DNA of 64,000 bases, taken from Caryophanales bacterium (GTDB lineage: Bacteria; Bacillota; Bacilli; Exiguobacteriales; Exiguobacteriaceae). The stretch is from contig CABJAC010000001.1 of the NCBI GenBank assembly GCA_902363455.1, positions 1,510,583 through 1,574,582 on the forward strand, given 5' to 3'. The position numbers were made by a program, and so were the translations under genes. Shown one piece after another: positions 36,164 to 45,119 of this stretch. Under the pieces are notes generated by a model. The model searched no databases. It was given only the letters and a program-made list of their open reading frames with translations, and was not told the origin of the DNA. The first letter of the stretch is position 1, and the number at the start of each line of letters is the position of its first letter.

Positions 36164-36481
36164 TCAGCGTTTGCCTTTTTGACCCAAAACCTCGTAATAC
36201 TGCTGGTCACTTCCTAAAATAAACGAAGGTGCCGGTTGACCACGACGCGCGCGGTGACCTGCAAGATGGACGTCACTCGTCTCCCACGTTTTCCAGTCCT
36301 GTTCCGATTCCCAGCGAATCAAGACGATGACTTCTTCCTCGCCCCGCGTTCGTTTTTTTTGCAGGACACTGAGATCGATGAAGCCGGGTTGTTGTTCGAT
36401 GATGCCTTCGCCTGCGAACCGTTCAATCATCGACTCGGCATGACCGGTTTCCACGCGAATTGTTTTAAGTTGAATAAACAG
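36164..36481 (-). CDS. HmoA/IsdG-like antibiotic-biosynthesis-monooxygenase-fold protein
   Basis: About 105 aa with HmoA-like order: FIQLKTIRVETGHAESMIER at the N-terminus, a WESEQDWKTW segment and SDVHLAGH with the heme-ligand histidine position. HmoA/IsdG proteins open heme to release iron. The start is unusual: the only codon with proper spacing to AGGGGA (9 nt) is CTG at 36481, which gives MFIQLK as in B. subtilis HmoA; GTG at 36490 directly abuts the ribosome site. A Fur box lies just upstream, so it belongs to the iron regulon. Confidence 0.75.
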   Translation of the reverse strand: MFIQLKTIRVETGHAESMIERFAGEGIIEQQPGFIDLSVLQKKRTRGEEEVIVLIRWESEQDWKTWETSDVHLAGHRARRGQPAPSFILGSDQQYYEVLGQKGKR

Positions 36482-36501
36482 AAAAACCACTCCCCTTTAA
36501 T

Positions 36502-36516
36502 TGATAATGAATCTCA
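36502..36516. promoter_or_regulatory. Fur box upstream of the HmoA-like gene
   Basis: TGATAATGAATCTCA fits the 7-1-7 Fur consensus with two differences in one arm. Confidence 0.75.
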
Positions 36517-36602
36517 TTTGCAATACTACTATATCATCGATCCTGTTCCCTTTGTCAATACCATTCCAATTTGTTTCCATCGATAATGGTTGGGAAGACA
36601 GC

Positions 36603-36638
36603 AAAAAAGCTGCTTCGATTCGAGATCGAAACAGCTTT
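36603..36638 (-). terminator. Terminator of brnQ
   Basis: AGCTGTTTCGAT pairs with ATCGAAGCAGCT around a short loop, with a T6 tail on the minus strand. Confidence 0.85.
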
Positions 36639-36662
36639 AACTCTACACACTTCAGATGTTAT

Positions 36663-38003
36663 TCAGGCAACGCGTGATTGTTCCGTACGGTCGGCTGTTT
36701 TCCGCCCGAATAATCCGCCTAAGACGGCACCGAGGATGGCGGGTACGACCCAACCAAGGCCGACGGAGAAAAACGGCAACACGTTTTCAAACACGCGCAA
36801 GACCGGTCCGACCGGTGCTTCTGCCGCCTTCAGTCCGTCAAACAGACTGACAGCAAACGTCATCCACATCGCTCCCTGATAGACAGCCGGTTTTCCTTTA
36901 AAGACGGAATGTAAAAACGTCAGGAAAATCAGACAGATTGCCAGTGGATAAAGTGTCAGCAGAACCGGTTTCGAAATCGCAATCAACTGCGTCAAACCGA
37001 TGTTGGCAACGAGCGCACTGAAGATCGACAGTCCAATCGTCCACTTGACGTATGAAATCCGTGGCAACAAGAGGGAAAAGAATGATGCACAGGCAGTAAT
37101 CAGCCCGACACTCGTCGTCAGACACGCAACCGTGATCATCAAACCGAGCAAGATTGAACCGTACGAACCGAAATAATAATCGGAGACGGCAGACAAGATT
37201 TCTGCTCCGTTCTTCAACGGACCGATTTTGGCAACACTGGAAGCGCCCATGAACGCAAGAGCCGAATAGGTGATGGCCAGCAAACTCGCCGCAATCAAAG
37301 CGGCTTTCGAACAAATGATGAGCAGTTGTTTTTTCGACGTGACACCTTTGTCTTTAATCGCCGAGATGATGATGATGCCGAAGACAAACGCGCCGAGCGC
37401 ATCCAGTGTCAAATACCCTTCCTGAAAACCATTAAAAAAGGCATTGTGTTGATACGTCGTCAAAGGATTCTGAAAACTTCCGATGGGTTTGATGACGGCG
37501 ACGAGGATCAACAGTCCGATGAATGTAATCTTGATCGGCGTCAAAATCTTCCCGACGACGTCAACGATTTTTGTCGGATTCAGCGACAACAGACAAGCAA
37601 CCGTATAAAACAGAATCGAAAAAATCAACAGTGGTGTTGATGACGCCGACTCTCCGAAGAATGGTTTGATCCCGATTTCATAAGAAACGGTTCCGGCACG
37701 CGGAATCGCAAAAAACGGACCAATCGCTAAGTACAAAATGATGGCAAAAACCAAACCAAAGATGGGATGGACACGAGACGCCATCGCCCGTAAATCCGCT
37801 TCCCCGGAATAGGCGAACGCTAAGATGGCGAGCAACGGCAAACCGACGCCTGTGACAAGGAACCCGGCATTGGCGACCCAGACTTGCTCCCCTGCCATCT
37901 GACCGAGCATCGGCGGAAAAATCAGATTGCCTGCTCCGAAAAACAAGGCAAACAGCATCATACCGATGACGACAATAAAGGATGTTGGAACTGTTTTAGA
38001 CAT
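36663..38003 (-). CDS. brnQ: Branched-chain amino acid transporter BrnQ
   Basis: A 446-aa protein with about 12 membrane segments. The LIVCS-family start FALFFGAGNLIFPPMLGQ, the AIGPFFAIPRAGTVSYEIG segment and YLTLDALGAFVFG are all diagnostic. It imports leucine, isoleucine and valine with sodium or protons. It is monocistronic with its own terminator. The 5' region contains a 9-bp inverted repeat of unknown role, and no T-box features were found. Confidence 0.95.
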   Translation of the reverse strand: MSKTVPTSFIVVIGMMLFALFFGAGNLIFPPMLGQMAGEQVWVANAGFLVTGVGLPLLAILAFAYSGEADLRAMASRVHPIFGLVFAIILYLAIGPFFAIPRAGTVSYEIGIKPFFGESASSTPLLIFSILFYTVACLLSLNPTKIVDVVGKILTPIKITFIGLLILVAVIKPIGSFQNPLTTYQHNAFFNGFQEGYLTLDALGAFVFGIIIISAIKDKGVTSKKQLLIICSKAALIAASLLAITYSALAFMGASSVAKIGPLKNGAEILSAVSDYYFGSYGSILLGLMITVACLTTSVGLITACASFFSLLLPRISYVKWTIGLSIFSALVANIGLTQLIAISKPVLLTLYPLAICLIFLTFLHSVFKGKPAVYQGAMWMTFAVSLFDGLKAAEAPVGPVLRVFENVLPFFSVGLGWVVPAILGAVLGGLFGRKTADRTEQSRVA

Positions 38004-38028
38004 AAGAAACCCCCACGATTAAGTTACG

Positions 38029-38057
38029 ACCTGATTGTTTTGATCGATCAATCAGGT
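38029..38057. repeat. Inverted repeat in the brnQ leader
   Basis: ACCTGATTG and CAATCAGGT arms, 9 bp each, around 11 nt, 26 bp upstream of brnQ. There is no T tail, so an operator or leader hairpin is more likely than a terminator. Confidence 0.45.
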
Positions 38058-38300
38058 ACTTCGTTCGAAAGGATAACATAGGTCTGTGATCTCATGCTAG
38101 GAGTTTATCTGGTGAATATTCTGACATTTATCAAAAAAACCTTGCTGTTTCACCCTTTTCTAAAATAATGACTGCTAATCCGCTCGAATGATGTAATCGG
38201 TAACATAGGTTCATTTGACTCAGTTCAGAAAAGAGGAACCTTTGGTGCTTAATCGACGTATGGATAATTGTGGTATATTTGGTTAAAGGGAGGGTTTCAA

Positions 38301-39245
38301 ATGAAAAAATTGTTGATTGGCATGATGGTAGCAAGTCTGCTTGCCGGCTGTTCTAGCACGCCGGAAGCCGAAAAAGTAAAACAACCGGGACTGACCTTCA
38401 AGCAAGATGAACAGACGATTAAAATCATTCCGCTCTACGACGAATATCAATCGTACGTCGATGCAACGTTAAAAGAGCCGACCGAGAATGGCGCACTATT
38501 TGAAAAACATGTTTTGGCTACGAAACACAAATGGGTCGAAAAAGAAAAACTGACAAATACCTACACAGACCGACGTATTTATGAAATTCCAACCGACAAC
38601 GTCGAAGAACTGAACAAAACGATTGCCTACTTAAAAAAACACCAAGATTCCATTCATCAACAGATTAAAAAAAGTCTTCAGACTTCGATTGATGCACTGC
38701 CGAGAACAGAGAAGCTGACGGTCTTCGTCGCGCCTTACAATGTCCATAACGCAGCCGATATTCAACGCTACGGCGGCGTCAGCGGTTTCGCCTCCGGAAA
38801 AAACATGTTCACCCTTTACTTAGCAAAAGATTTTTCAAAAGATACACTGGCGAATAGCGTCGCTCACGAATACCATCATACCGTTGCTTTTGAAAGCAAC
38901 ACGCACGACTCGATGTTCAACGGTATCATCTTGGAAGGTGAAGCGGACATGTTTGCTGCGCAGCTGTATCCTAAAGGTAAGTCGGAAGCGACCGAACCGT
39001 TGCTCGACCATACATTAGAAAATCTGTTGACACATATCAACAACTTTAACGTGAACGCGTACGATTTACGATACGGAAACTACGACAAGCAAATTCCTGC
39101 GCTTGCCCAGTATTCGCTTGGCTATATGATCATGACGGACTTCATTCAGAAAAATCCTGATGTTCCCGTTGCCAAGTGGACCCAGATGCCGACAACTAAT
39201 ATTTTGGAGAAAACCGACTATGCGAAGAAGTTGACAATCCGTTAG
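38301..39245 (+). CDS. Lipoprotein with a DUF2268-like zinc protease domain
   Basis: A 314-aa protein with lipobox LLAGC (Cys17). The C-terminal half has VAHEYHHTVAFE (HExxH at 189-193) and LEGEADMFAAQLYP, whose glutamate would be the third zinc ligand. DUF2268 proteins are predicted gluzincin-type proteases of unknown target. The ATG at 38301 has AAAGGGAGGG upstream. It is single, plus-strand, between brnQ and the Met-type importer, with a shared terminator. Confidence 0.8.
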   Translation: MKKLLIGMMVASLLAGCSSTPEAEKVKQPGLTFKQDEQTIKIIPLYDEYQSYVDATLKEPTENGALFEKHVLATKHKWVEKEKLTNTYTDRRIYEIPTDNVEELNKTIAYLKKHQDSIHQQIKKSLQTSIDALPRTEKLTVFVAPYNVHNAADIQRYGGVSGFASGKNMFTLYLAKDFSKDTLANSVAHEYHHTVAFESNTHDSMFNGIILEGEADMFAAQLYPKGKSEATEPLLDHTLENLLTHINNFNVNAYDLRYGNYDKQIPALAQYSLGYMIMTDFIQKNPDVPVAKWTQMPTTNILEKTDYAKKLTIR

Positions 39246-39269
39246 GCAAAATTCCGATAAACTGATTCC

Positions 39270-39329
39270 AAAAAAACCACGGATCGCGTGCCTCTGAAGC
39301 AGACAGGCGAACCGTGGTTTTGATTTTTT
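39270..39329. terminator. Bidirectional terminator
   Basis: AAAACCACGG pairs with CCGTGGTTTT around a second small hairpin. It is shared by the lipoprotein gene and metQ. Confidence 0.75.
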
Positions 39330-39340
39330 AAACCGCACAC

Positions 39341-40159
39341 TCATTTAAAGGCAGGAATCGCCGTTTCATCGTAATTGTCTTCGAGGAACTTTTTGACTTT
39401 CGGACTCGTCATTACTTTCGCAAGTTTTTGAATTGCTTCTGAATCCTGATTGTCCTCACGGGCAACAAGCGTGATCGCAAAGTCATTCTCGACGCCTTCC
39501 GTGACGAGCGCATCCTGTTTCGGCGTCAGACCGAGCGGTGAAGCATAGGCCGGCGTCATGATGACCGCATCTGCATCATCATAAAGACGGGCCAGCATCA
39601 GTAAATCCACTTCCTTGAATTTAAAGTCGCGTTTGTTTTCCGTGATGTCTTTCATCGTGTAATACGGACCGGTTTTCTTTTTCAACTGAATCGCATCATG
39701 TTGTGCGAGTAATGCCAGCGACCGGTCAATGTTCGAGACGTCGTTCGCGATCGCGATGACGCCACCCTTCGGCAATTGTTCCAGCTCTTTGTATTCTTTC
39801 GAATAGAGACCGTAGTTCGCGAAGTAGATCGGTTCAATCGGGACAAGGTTCGCTTTGTTGTTGCGGTTGAATTCTTCCATGTACGGCACGTGCTGGAAGA
39901 AGTTCGCATCGACTTCTTTTGCCGCGAGGGCACTGTTCGGCTGCACGTTGTCACTGAGAACGACGACTTTCAAATTAATGCCCTCTTTTTTCAGTTCCGG
40001 TTTGACGAGGTCCAAAATTTCCGTCATCGGTTTGATCAGTGACGCGACTTTTAACGTCTCTGTTTTTGACGCCGATTCTTTTTCGTCCTTTTTATCGGCG
40101 TTTCCGCATCCGGCTAATGCCAACACAAACACGCTGAGTAATACCATGATTTTTTTCAT
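39341..40159 (-). CDS. metQ: MetQ-type (NlpA family) substrate-binding lipoprotein
   Basis: A 272-aa protein with lipobox LAGC (Cys18). The mature part shows LKVVVLSDNVQPNSAL, VDANFFQHVPYMEEFN and AVIMTPAYASPLGL, typical of the NlpA/MetQ family. It delivers D/L-methionine or a related compound to MetNP. No SAM riboswitch is seen upstream, so methionine is inferred from family only. It is the last gene of the operon. Confidence 0.88.
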   Translation of the reverse strand: MKKIMVLLSVFVLALAGCGNADKKDEKESASKTETLKVASLIKPMTEILDLVKPELKKEGINLKVVVLSDNVQPNSALAAKEVDANFFQHVPYMEEFNRNNKANLVPIEPIYFANYGLYSKEYKELEQLPKGGVIAIANDVSNIDRSLALLAQHDAIQLKKKTGPYYTMKDITENKRDFKFKEVDLLMLARLYDDADAVIMTPAYASPLGLTPKQDALVTEGVENDFAITLVAREDNQDSEAIQKLAKVMTSPKVKKFLEDNYDETAIPAFK

Positions 40160-40177
40160 TTAAATTCCTACTTTCGG

Positions 40178-40840
40178 TTAACGTTTATCGAGCAAGCGTG
40201 CTACGGTCGTCCCGGCAAACTGAATCAGTTGGACCAGGATGACCATAATCAGAATCATATAAAGCATCAATTCCGTCTGAAACTGCTGGTAGCCGTACCG
40301 GACAGCAAAATCACCGATTCCTCCGCCCCCGACAACCCCCATGATCGTCGAATAGGAGATGAAGCTGACGATTGACGTCGTCAGACCAAGAATGAGACCG
40401 GACCGGGCTTCGACGAATAAAAACTTCATCACGACGGCCCGTGTCGAAGCCCCCATCGAGACCGCGGCCTCGATGATTCCTTTCGGGACATCCAGCAACG
40501 ATTGCTCGACGAGGCGCGAATAATGGGCGATGGCGATGATGGCAAGCGGTACCGTCGCTGCCGCCGTCCCGATCGCGGTTCCGATGATGAGACGCGTAAA
40601 CGGAATCAGGAAGACGACGAGCAACAAGAACGGAAACGAGCGGATCGTATTGACCAACAGATTTAAAGCCGAAAACAACCAGCGATTCGCCAGCAACTGA
40701 TCCTTTCGTGATAAGAACAGCAAGGTGCCGAGCGGAAGTCCGAGCACAATCGCAGCAAGAATCGACACGCCGACCATCACGAACGTTTGTCCGATGGCCA
40801 GCCGGATTTCTGCGGTATACGTAATCAAGATCTCAGGCAT
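40178..40840 (-). CDS. metP: MetP/MetI-type ABC permease
   Basis: A 220-aa permease with five to six helices and the coupling motif EAAVSMGASTRAVVMKFLFVEA (EAA loop, about 135-155), close to MetI. It overlaps the ATPase gene by 8 bp and lies 18 bp before metQ, so it works with both. GGGGGAGACGC precedes the ATG. Confidence 0.9.
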   Translation of the reverse strand: MPEILITYTAEIRLAIGQTFVMVGVSILAAIVLGLPLGTLLFLSRKDQLLANRWLFSALNLLVNTIRSFPFLLLVVFLIPFTRLIIGTAIGTAAATVPLAIIAIAHYSRLVEQSLLDVPKGIIEAAVSMGASTRAVVMKFLFVEARSGLILGLTTSIVSFISYSTIMGVVGGGGIGDFAVRYGYQQFQTELMLYMILIMVILVQLIQFAGTTVARLLDKR

Positions 40841-41579
40841 GCGTCTCCCCCCGTTCGGTCAATTGGGTCAGGAACCAGCCGGCATCACTTTCGATTTCGG
40901 TCACTCCGGTCGGTTCCGTCGCAACCGTCTTGCGAATCCGTCCGTCTTCCATGATCGTGACCCGGCGGCAAATGCTCTGAATCACATTCATTTCATGGCT
41001 GACGATGACAATCGTGACGCCTAACGTTTGATTGATCGTTTGCAGGACCCGTAAAATTTCCGACGTCGTGCTCGGATCAAGCGACGAGGTCGGTTCGTCA
41101 CACAGAAGAACACGCGGCCGGTTCGCGAGCGCCCGGGCAATCGCAACACGCTGTTTCTGACCACCACTCAACTCAGCCGGATACTTGCCGGAAAAATTGG
41201 CCAAGCCGACAAACTGCAGACATTCCTCGATCCGGGTAATACGGTCTTTCTTTTTAACACCGGCCAGATCAAGCGAGACGGCGATGTTCTGCTCGACGGT
41301 CTTGTTTGCGACGAGATGAAAATCCTGAAAAATCATGCCCATCTCTTGCCGAACATGCCGGAGCTTTTGTTTCGGTAAAGTCGTCAAGTCGGTCCCGTCA
41401 AACTCGACAATCCCCGCATCCGGCTGCTCGAGCAGATTTATCAGTCGCAACAGTGTGGATTTGCCGGCTCCGCTTGCTCCGATGATCCCATGAATCTCCC
41501 CCTGTTCAATCGAGAGGGTGACGGACTGAATAACGGGTTGTTTGGAAAAACTTTTATCGACGTTTCGTAATGAAATCAT
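40833..41579 (-). CDS. metN: MetN-like ABC ATPase without the C-terminal regulatory domain
   Basis: A 248-aa ATPase with Walker A GASGAGKST, signature LSGGQKQR, Walker B LLCDEPTSSLD and H-loop VSHEMNVI; the nucleotide domain is closest to MetN. Typical MetN is about 340 aa because of a C-terminal NIL (ACT-like) domain that gives feedback inhibition by methionine; this protein ends soon after DGRIRKT. It is first of the operon, with a good promoter at 41607-41636. Confidence 0.85.
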   Translation of the reverse strand: MISLRNVDKSFSKQPVIQSVTLSIEQGEIHGIIGASGAGKSTLLRLINLLEQPDAGIVEFDGTDLTTLPKQKLRHVRQEMGMIFQDFHLVANKTVEQNIAVSLDLAGVKKKDRITRIEECLQFVGLANFSGKYPAELSGGQKQRVAIARALANRPRVLLCDEPTSSLDPSTTSEILRVLQTINQTLGVTIVIVSHEMNVIQSICRRVTIMEDGRIRKTVATEPTGVTEIESDAGWFLTQLTERGETHA

Positions 41580-41606
41580 GTGGCACCCTCCCTTACAACG
41601 TGTTTC

Positions 41607-41636
41607 ATTTTACCGTAAGCTGTCCATTTTTGTCAT
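41607..41636 (-). promoter_or_regulatory. Promoter of the metNPQ-type operon
   Basis: On the minus strand -35 ATGACA (41636-41631) and -10 TAAAAT (41612-41607) have an 18-bp spacer. Confidence 0.65.
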
Positions 41637-41696
41637 GTTGAATGCTTTTTTCTTTCCCGCGTCATTTCACTAATCAAGTAAATCGTTTTAATAACA

Positions 41697-41724
41697 AAAA
41701 ATCTGAACCGAAGTCCAGATTTTG
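41697..41724 (-). terminator. Terminator of the hydroxybutyrate operon
   Basis: AAAATCTG pairs with CAGATTTT and has a T6 tail on the minus strand, right after the thiolase stop. Confidence 0.85.
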
Positions 41725-41725
41725 A

Positions 41726-42916
41726 TTATTCTTCGTATTTCTTGACGATCGTCGCAATCCCTTGACCGCCGCCGATGCAGAGTGTCGCGAGACCATGGCT
41801 TTCGCCGGTCCGTAACATCTCGTGGATCAACGTCACCATGATCCGGGTTCCGCTGGCGCCGATCGGGTGACCGAGCGCAATCGCCCCGCCGTTTCGGTTC
41901 AACTTCGCCGGATCAAATTGGAGTTCTGCGTCGACTGCAAGTGATTGGGCGGCAAACGCTTCGTTCGCCTCGATGACATCAATCGCGTCAAGTTCAAGAC
42001 CGGCTTTTTGCAACGCCTGTCCGACTGCCTTGACGGGACCAATCCCCATGATGCTCGGGTCGACGCCGGATGTCCCGTTGGCGACGATCTCGACGAGTGG
42101 TGTCAGCCCAAGTTCTTTTGCCTTTCGGGCCGACATGACGACGACTGCTGCCGCTCCGTCATTAATCCCGGATGCATTGCCGGCCGTGACCGTACCGCCT
42201 TTCTTGAAAGCCGGACGCAAGCGTGCGAGTGATTCCGCTGTCGTTCCGGCACGCGGGAACTCATCTTCGGCGAAGACAACCGGATCACCTTTGCGCTGTG
42301 GAATTTCAACCGGTGTGATTTCCGCTTGGAAACGATCCGCTTCGATGGCTTGACTTGCTTTTTGTTGACTGGTCGCCGCAAACTGATCTTGCGCCTCCCG
42401 GGAAATCGTATATTGCTCGGCTAAATTTTCCGCTGTGATCCCCATGTGGTAGTCGTTAAAGGCACACTCCAGACCGTCCTTGATGATCGTATCGACAAGC
42501 GGTTGGTCACCCATCCGTAAGCCGGTCCGGGCTCCGCTTAACACATACGGTGCCTGACTCATGTTTTCCATCCCGCCGGCGACGATGATCTCCGCATCGC
42601 CGGACTTGATTGCTTGAAACGCGAGGTGAATCGCCTTTAAGCCGGAACCACAGACTTTATTGATCGTCATCGCCGGGACCGATTCCGGGAGACCGGCGAG
42701 GAGACTGGCCTGCCGTGCCGGATTTTGTCCGAGTCCCGCCTGCAGGACGTTGCCCATGATGACTTCCTCGACGAGCGCTAGTGCGACATTCGCCTGTGCG
42801 AGTGCCGCTTCGATGACCGTTGCGCCAAGTTTTGTTGCCGGAACATCCTTTAAACTGCCGTTAAAACTGCCGATTGCCGTACGTGTCGCACTGACGATTA
42901 CCACTTGTTCACTCAT
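41726..42916 (-). CDS. Acetyl-CoA C-acetyltransferase (thiolase)
   Basis: A 396-aa thiolase with the acyl-carrying cysteine in [10 protein letters not shown] (about 88), the GHPIGASG histidine region and the second cysteine in CIGGGQG near the end. It splits acetoacetyl-CoA to two acetyl-CoA in this context, finishing 3-hydroxybutyrate breakdown. It is the last gene of the gntP-scoA-scoB-hbd-thl unit and is followed by a strong terminator. Confidence 0.95.
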   Translation of the reverse strand: MSEQVVIVSATRTAIGSFNGSLKDVPATKLGATVIEAALAQANVALALVEEVIMGNVLQAGLGQNPARQASLLAGLPESVPAMTINKVCGSGLKAIHLAFQAIKSGDAEIIVAGGMENMSQAPYVLSGARTGLRMGDQPLVDTIIKDGLECAFNDYHMGITAENLAEQYTISREAQDQFAATSQQKASQAIEADRFQAEITPVEIPQRKGDPVVFAEDEFPRAGTTAESLARLRPAFKKGGTVTAGNASGINDGAAAVVVMSARKAKELGLTPLVEIVANGTSGVDPSIMGIGPVKAVGQALQKAGLELDAIDVIEANEAFAAQSLAVDAELQFDPAKLNRNGGAIALGHPIGASGTRIMVTLIHEMLRTGESHGLATLCIGGGQGIATIVKKYEE

Positions 42917-42929
42917 CCTGACTTCCCCC

Positions 42930-43706
42930 TTATTGAATCGTATATCCGCCGTCTAAGACATTGGCCTGTCCCGTGATGCCTTTCGCTTTTCGACTGGCGA
43001 GGAATAAGGCATAGTCAGCGATTTCCTCGACCGCGAGCAACCGCTTTTGCGGAACGAGCGGATAGATCACGTCTTCGAGAACCTTTTCCAGTTCGACCTG
43101 GCGTGTCTTCGCAAGATCCGCCATCTGATTGCGGACGAGCGGCGTGTCGACGTAGCCCGGACATAAGGCATTGACCGTGATCCCGTGTTCCGCCCCTTCC
43201 AGTGCCGCCACTTTCGTTAAGCCGAGGAGCCCGTGTTTCGCGGAATTGTAGGCCGCTTTTCCGGCAAAGCCAATCAGCCCGTTGATTGATGCCATGTTGA
43301 TGATCCGACCGTATCCTTGTTCCTTCATGATCGGGAAAACATGCTTGATCGCCATAAACGGTGCCGTCAACATGATTTTGATCATCAACTCAAACTTCTC
43401 CGTCGGAAAATCTTCGATGGGTGAGACATGCTGCAGACCGGCGTTGTTGATCAATACATCAATCCGACCGTACTGTTTCATCGTTTCGACAAACACAGAC
43501 TGGACTTGCGCTTCATCCGTCACGTTCAGCGTCAGACCAATCACGTCATGTCCCGCTTCCTGCAACGTCTGGGCTGCTGTTTGTGCCGCTTCTGTATTGA
43601 CGTCCGTAATGACAACCTTCGCTCCTGCTTCTGCGAATGCCTTTGAGATTTCAAGACCAATCCCGCTTCCTGCTCCCGTCACGAGGACGATATCTCCGTT
43701 GATCAT
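42930..43706 (-). CDS. 3-hydroxybutyrate dehydrogenase (SDR)
   Basis: A 258-aa SDR with [23 protein letters not shown] and [13 protein letters not shown], followed by [15 protein letters not shown]; the LQHVSPIE segment and the C-terminal [12 protein letters not shown] are typical of D-3-hydroxybutyrate dehydrogenases. It converts 3-hydroxybutyrate to acetoacetate with NAD. ATG at 43706 is chosen over the GTG three codons earlier because AGGGGAG lies 8 nt before it. Confidence 0.92.
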   Translation of the reverse strand: MINGDIVLVTGAGSGIGLEISKAFAEAGAKVVITDVNTEAAQTAAQTLQEAGHDVIGLTLNVTDEAQVQSVFVETMKQYGRIDVLINNAGLQHVSPIEDFPTEKFELMIKIMLTAPFMAIKHVFPIMKEQGYGRIINMASINGLIGFAGKAAYNSAKHGLLGLTKVAALEGAEHGITVNALCPGYVDTPLVRNQMADLAKTRQVELEKVLEDVIYPLVPQKRLLAVEEIADYALFLASRKAKGITGQANVLDGGYTIQ

Positions 43707-43711
43707 CTGAC

Positions 43712-44374
43712 TCACTCCCCTACTGGCATACGTTCAAGTTCCGGGCTGACCGTGAAGTTCGCTTCCGTCACGGCACGGATGTCTTCGACCGTCAGTCCGG
43801 CGAGCGTCTCGATCAAGACCATTCCGGCATCCGTGAAATCAAAAACAGCTTTGTCGGTAATCAACCGGTGGACGACTTGGCTCCCCGTCAACGGTAACGT
43901 ACAGCTCGACTTCACTTTCGATTCGCCGTACTTATTGACGTGCTCCATGATGATGACGACCCGTTTTGCCCCGTTGACGAGATCCATCGCTCCGCCCATT
44001 CCTTTGACCATCTTGCCGGGAATCATCCAGTTCGCGAGGTCTCCGTTTTCAGCGACTTCCATCCCGCCTAAAATCGCGAGGTCGATATGACCACCGCGGA
44101 TCATTGCGAATGATTCGGCACTGTCGAAATAGGACGCGCCTTTTTGTGCCGTGACCGTCTCTTTGCCGGCATTGATTTCGTCGGCATCGACTTCATGTTC
44201 GAGCGGATACGGTCCGATGCCGAGCAAGCCGTTTTCCGATTGCAGCATGACATGCCGATCGTTCGGAATCGCATTGGCGATCAGTGTCGGAATCCCGATG
44301 CCGAGATTGACGTACATCCCGTCCTCGATTTCCTGCAGTGCACGATTGATGATGATGTCTCTAGACGTTGCCAT
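43712..44374 (-). CDS. scoB: 3-oxoacid CoA-transferase subunit B
   Basis: A 220-aa CoA-transferase B subunit. [13 protein letters not shown] and the catalytic glutamate in [13 protein letters not shown] are visible, as are [14 protein letters not shown] and the C-terminal LERMPVGE. With subunit A it moves CoA from succinyl-CoA to acetoacetate. It lies 12 bp after scoA. AAGGGGG precedes its ATG. Confidence 0.94.
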   Translation of the reverse strand: MATSRDIIINRALQEIEDGMYVNLGIGIPTLIANAIPNDRHVMLQSENGLLGIGPYPLEHEVDADEINAGKETVTAQKGASYFDSAESFAMIRGGHIDLAILGGMEVAENGDLANWMIPGKMVKGMGGAMDLVNGAKRVVIIMEHVNKYGESKVKSSCTLPLTGSQVVHRLITDKAVFDFTDAGMVLIETLAGLTVEDIRAVTEANFTVSPELERMPVGE

Positions 44375-44386
44375 AGTATCTCCCCC

Positions 44387-45088
44387 TTATGCTTCCCGGA
44401 CTGTCCGGCGTTCGATGCGTTTCTCATAGTCCGTCCCGACGATGATGCGCTGGACGTAAACCGCTGGTGTATGAATCTCGTTTGGATCCAGTTCACCGAC
44501 TTCAACCAGTTCTTCGACCTCGACGATCGTCACTTTCCCGGCCGTCGCGACGAGTGGATTGAAGTTGCGTGACGTTTTACGGAAAACAAGATTGCCAAGT
44601 TTATCCGCTTTCCAGGCTTTGACGAGTGCAAAATCACCGACAATTCCTTCTTCAAGCAAATACGTTTTTCCATCGAATTGTTTTTGTTCCTTGCCTTCCG
44701 CGATTGGTGTTCCGACACCGGTCGGCGTATAGAAGCCGGGAATGCCCGCGCCGCCGGCCCGAATCCGCTCCGCAAGTGTCCCCTGCGGTACGAGATCGAC
44801 TTCAATCTCGCCACTTAAATACTGTTGCTCAAACGTCTTATTTTCCCCGACGTACGACGAGACCATCTTCTTGATCTGGCGTGATTGTAATAAGATGCCG
44901 AGTCCGAAATCGTCGACACCACAGTTGTTGCTGACGACCGTCAACTCCTTGACACCTTGTTCCTGTAAGGCGGCAATTGATTTTTCCGGAATTCCGCACA
45001 GACCGAACCCGCCGACGACGAGTGTCGCCCCGTCAAAAATATCTGCTGTCGCTTCCGTAAATGAATCGTAGATTTTCCCCTGTTGCAT
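44387..45088 (-). CDS. scoA: 3-oxoacid CoA-transferase subunit A
   Basis: A 233-aa CoA-transferase A subunit with [13 protein letters not shown] near the N-terminus (CoA-binding GGxGxCGIP), [15 protein letters not shown] and [10 protein letters not shown]. It pairs with subunit B. AAAGGGGG lies before the ATG, and the gntP gene ends 31 bp upstream. Confidence 0.94.
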   Translation of the reverse strand: MQQGKIYDSFTEATADIFDGATLVVGGFGLCGIPEKSIAALQEQGVKELTVVSNNCGVDDFGLGILLQSRQIKKMVSSYVGENKTFEQQYLSGEIEVDLVPQGTLAERIRAGGAGIPGFYTPTGVGTPIAEGKEQKQFDGKTYLLEEGIVGDFALVKAWKADKLGNLVFRKTSRNFNPLVATAGKVTIVEVEELVEVGELDPNEIHTPAVYVQRIIVGTDYEKRIERRTVREA

Positions 45089-45119
45089 CGTTCATTTCCC
45101 CCTTTATACGTACAGTTGT

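Noticed and set aside
38004..38300. Possible T-box leader before brnQ
   Set aside because: No T-box sequence, specifier stem or terminator/antiterminator pair could be found; only a 9-bp inverted repeat.
41580..41725. Possible SAM riboswitch before metN
   Set aside because: The interval is only ~60 bp between the promoter and gene and contains no S-box motifs.
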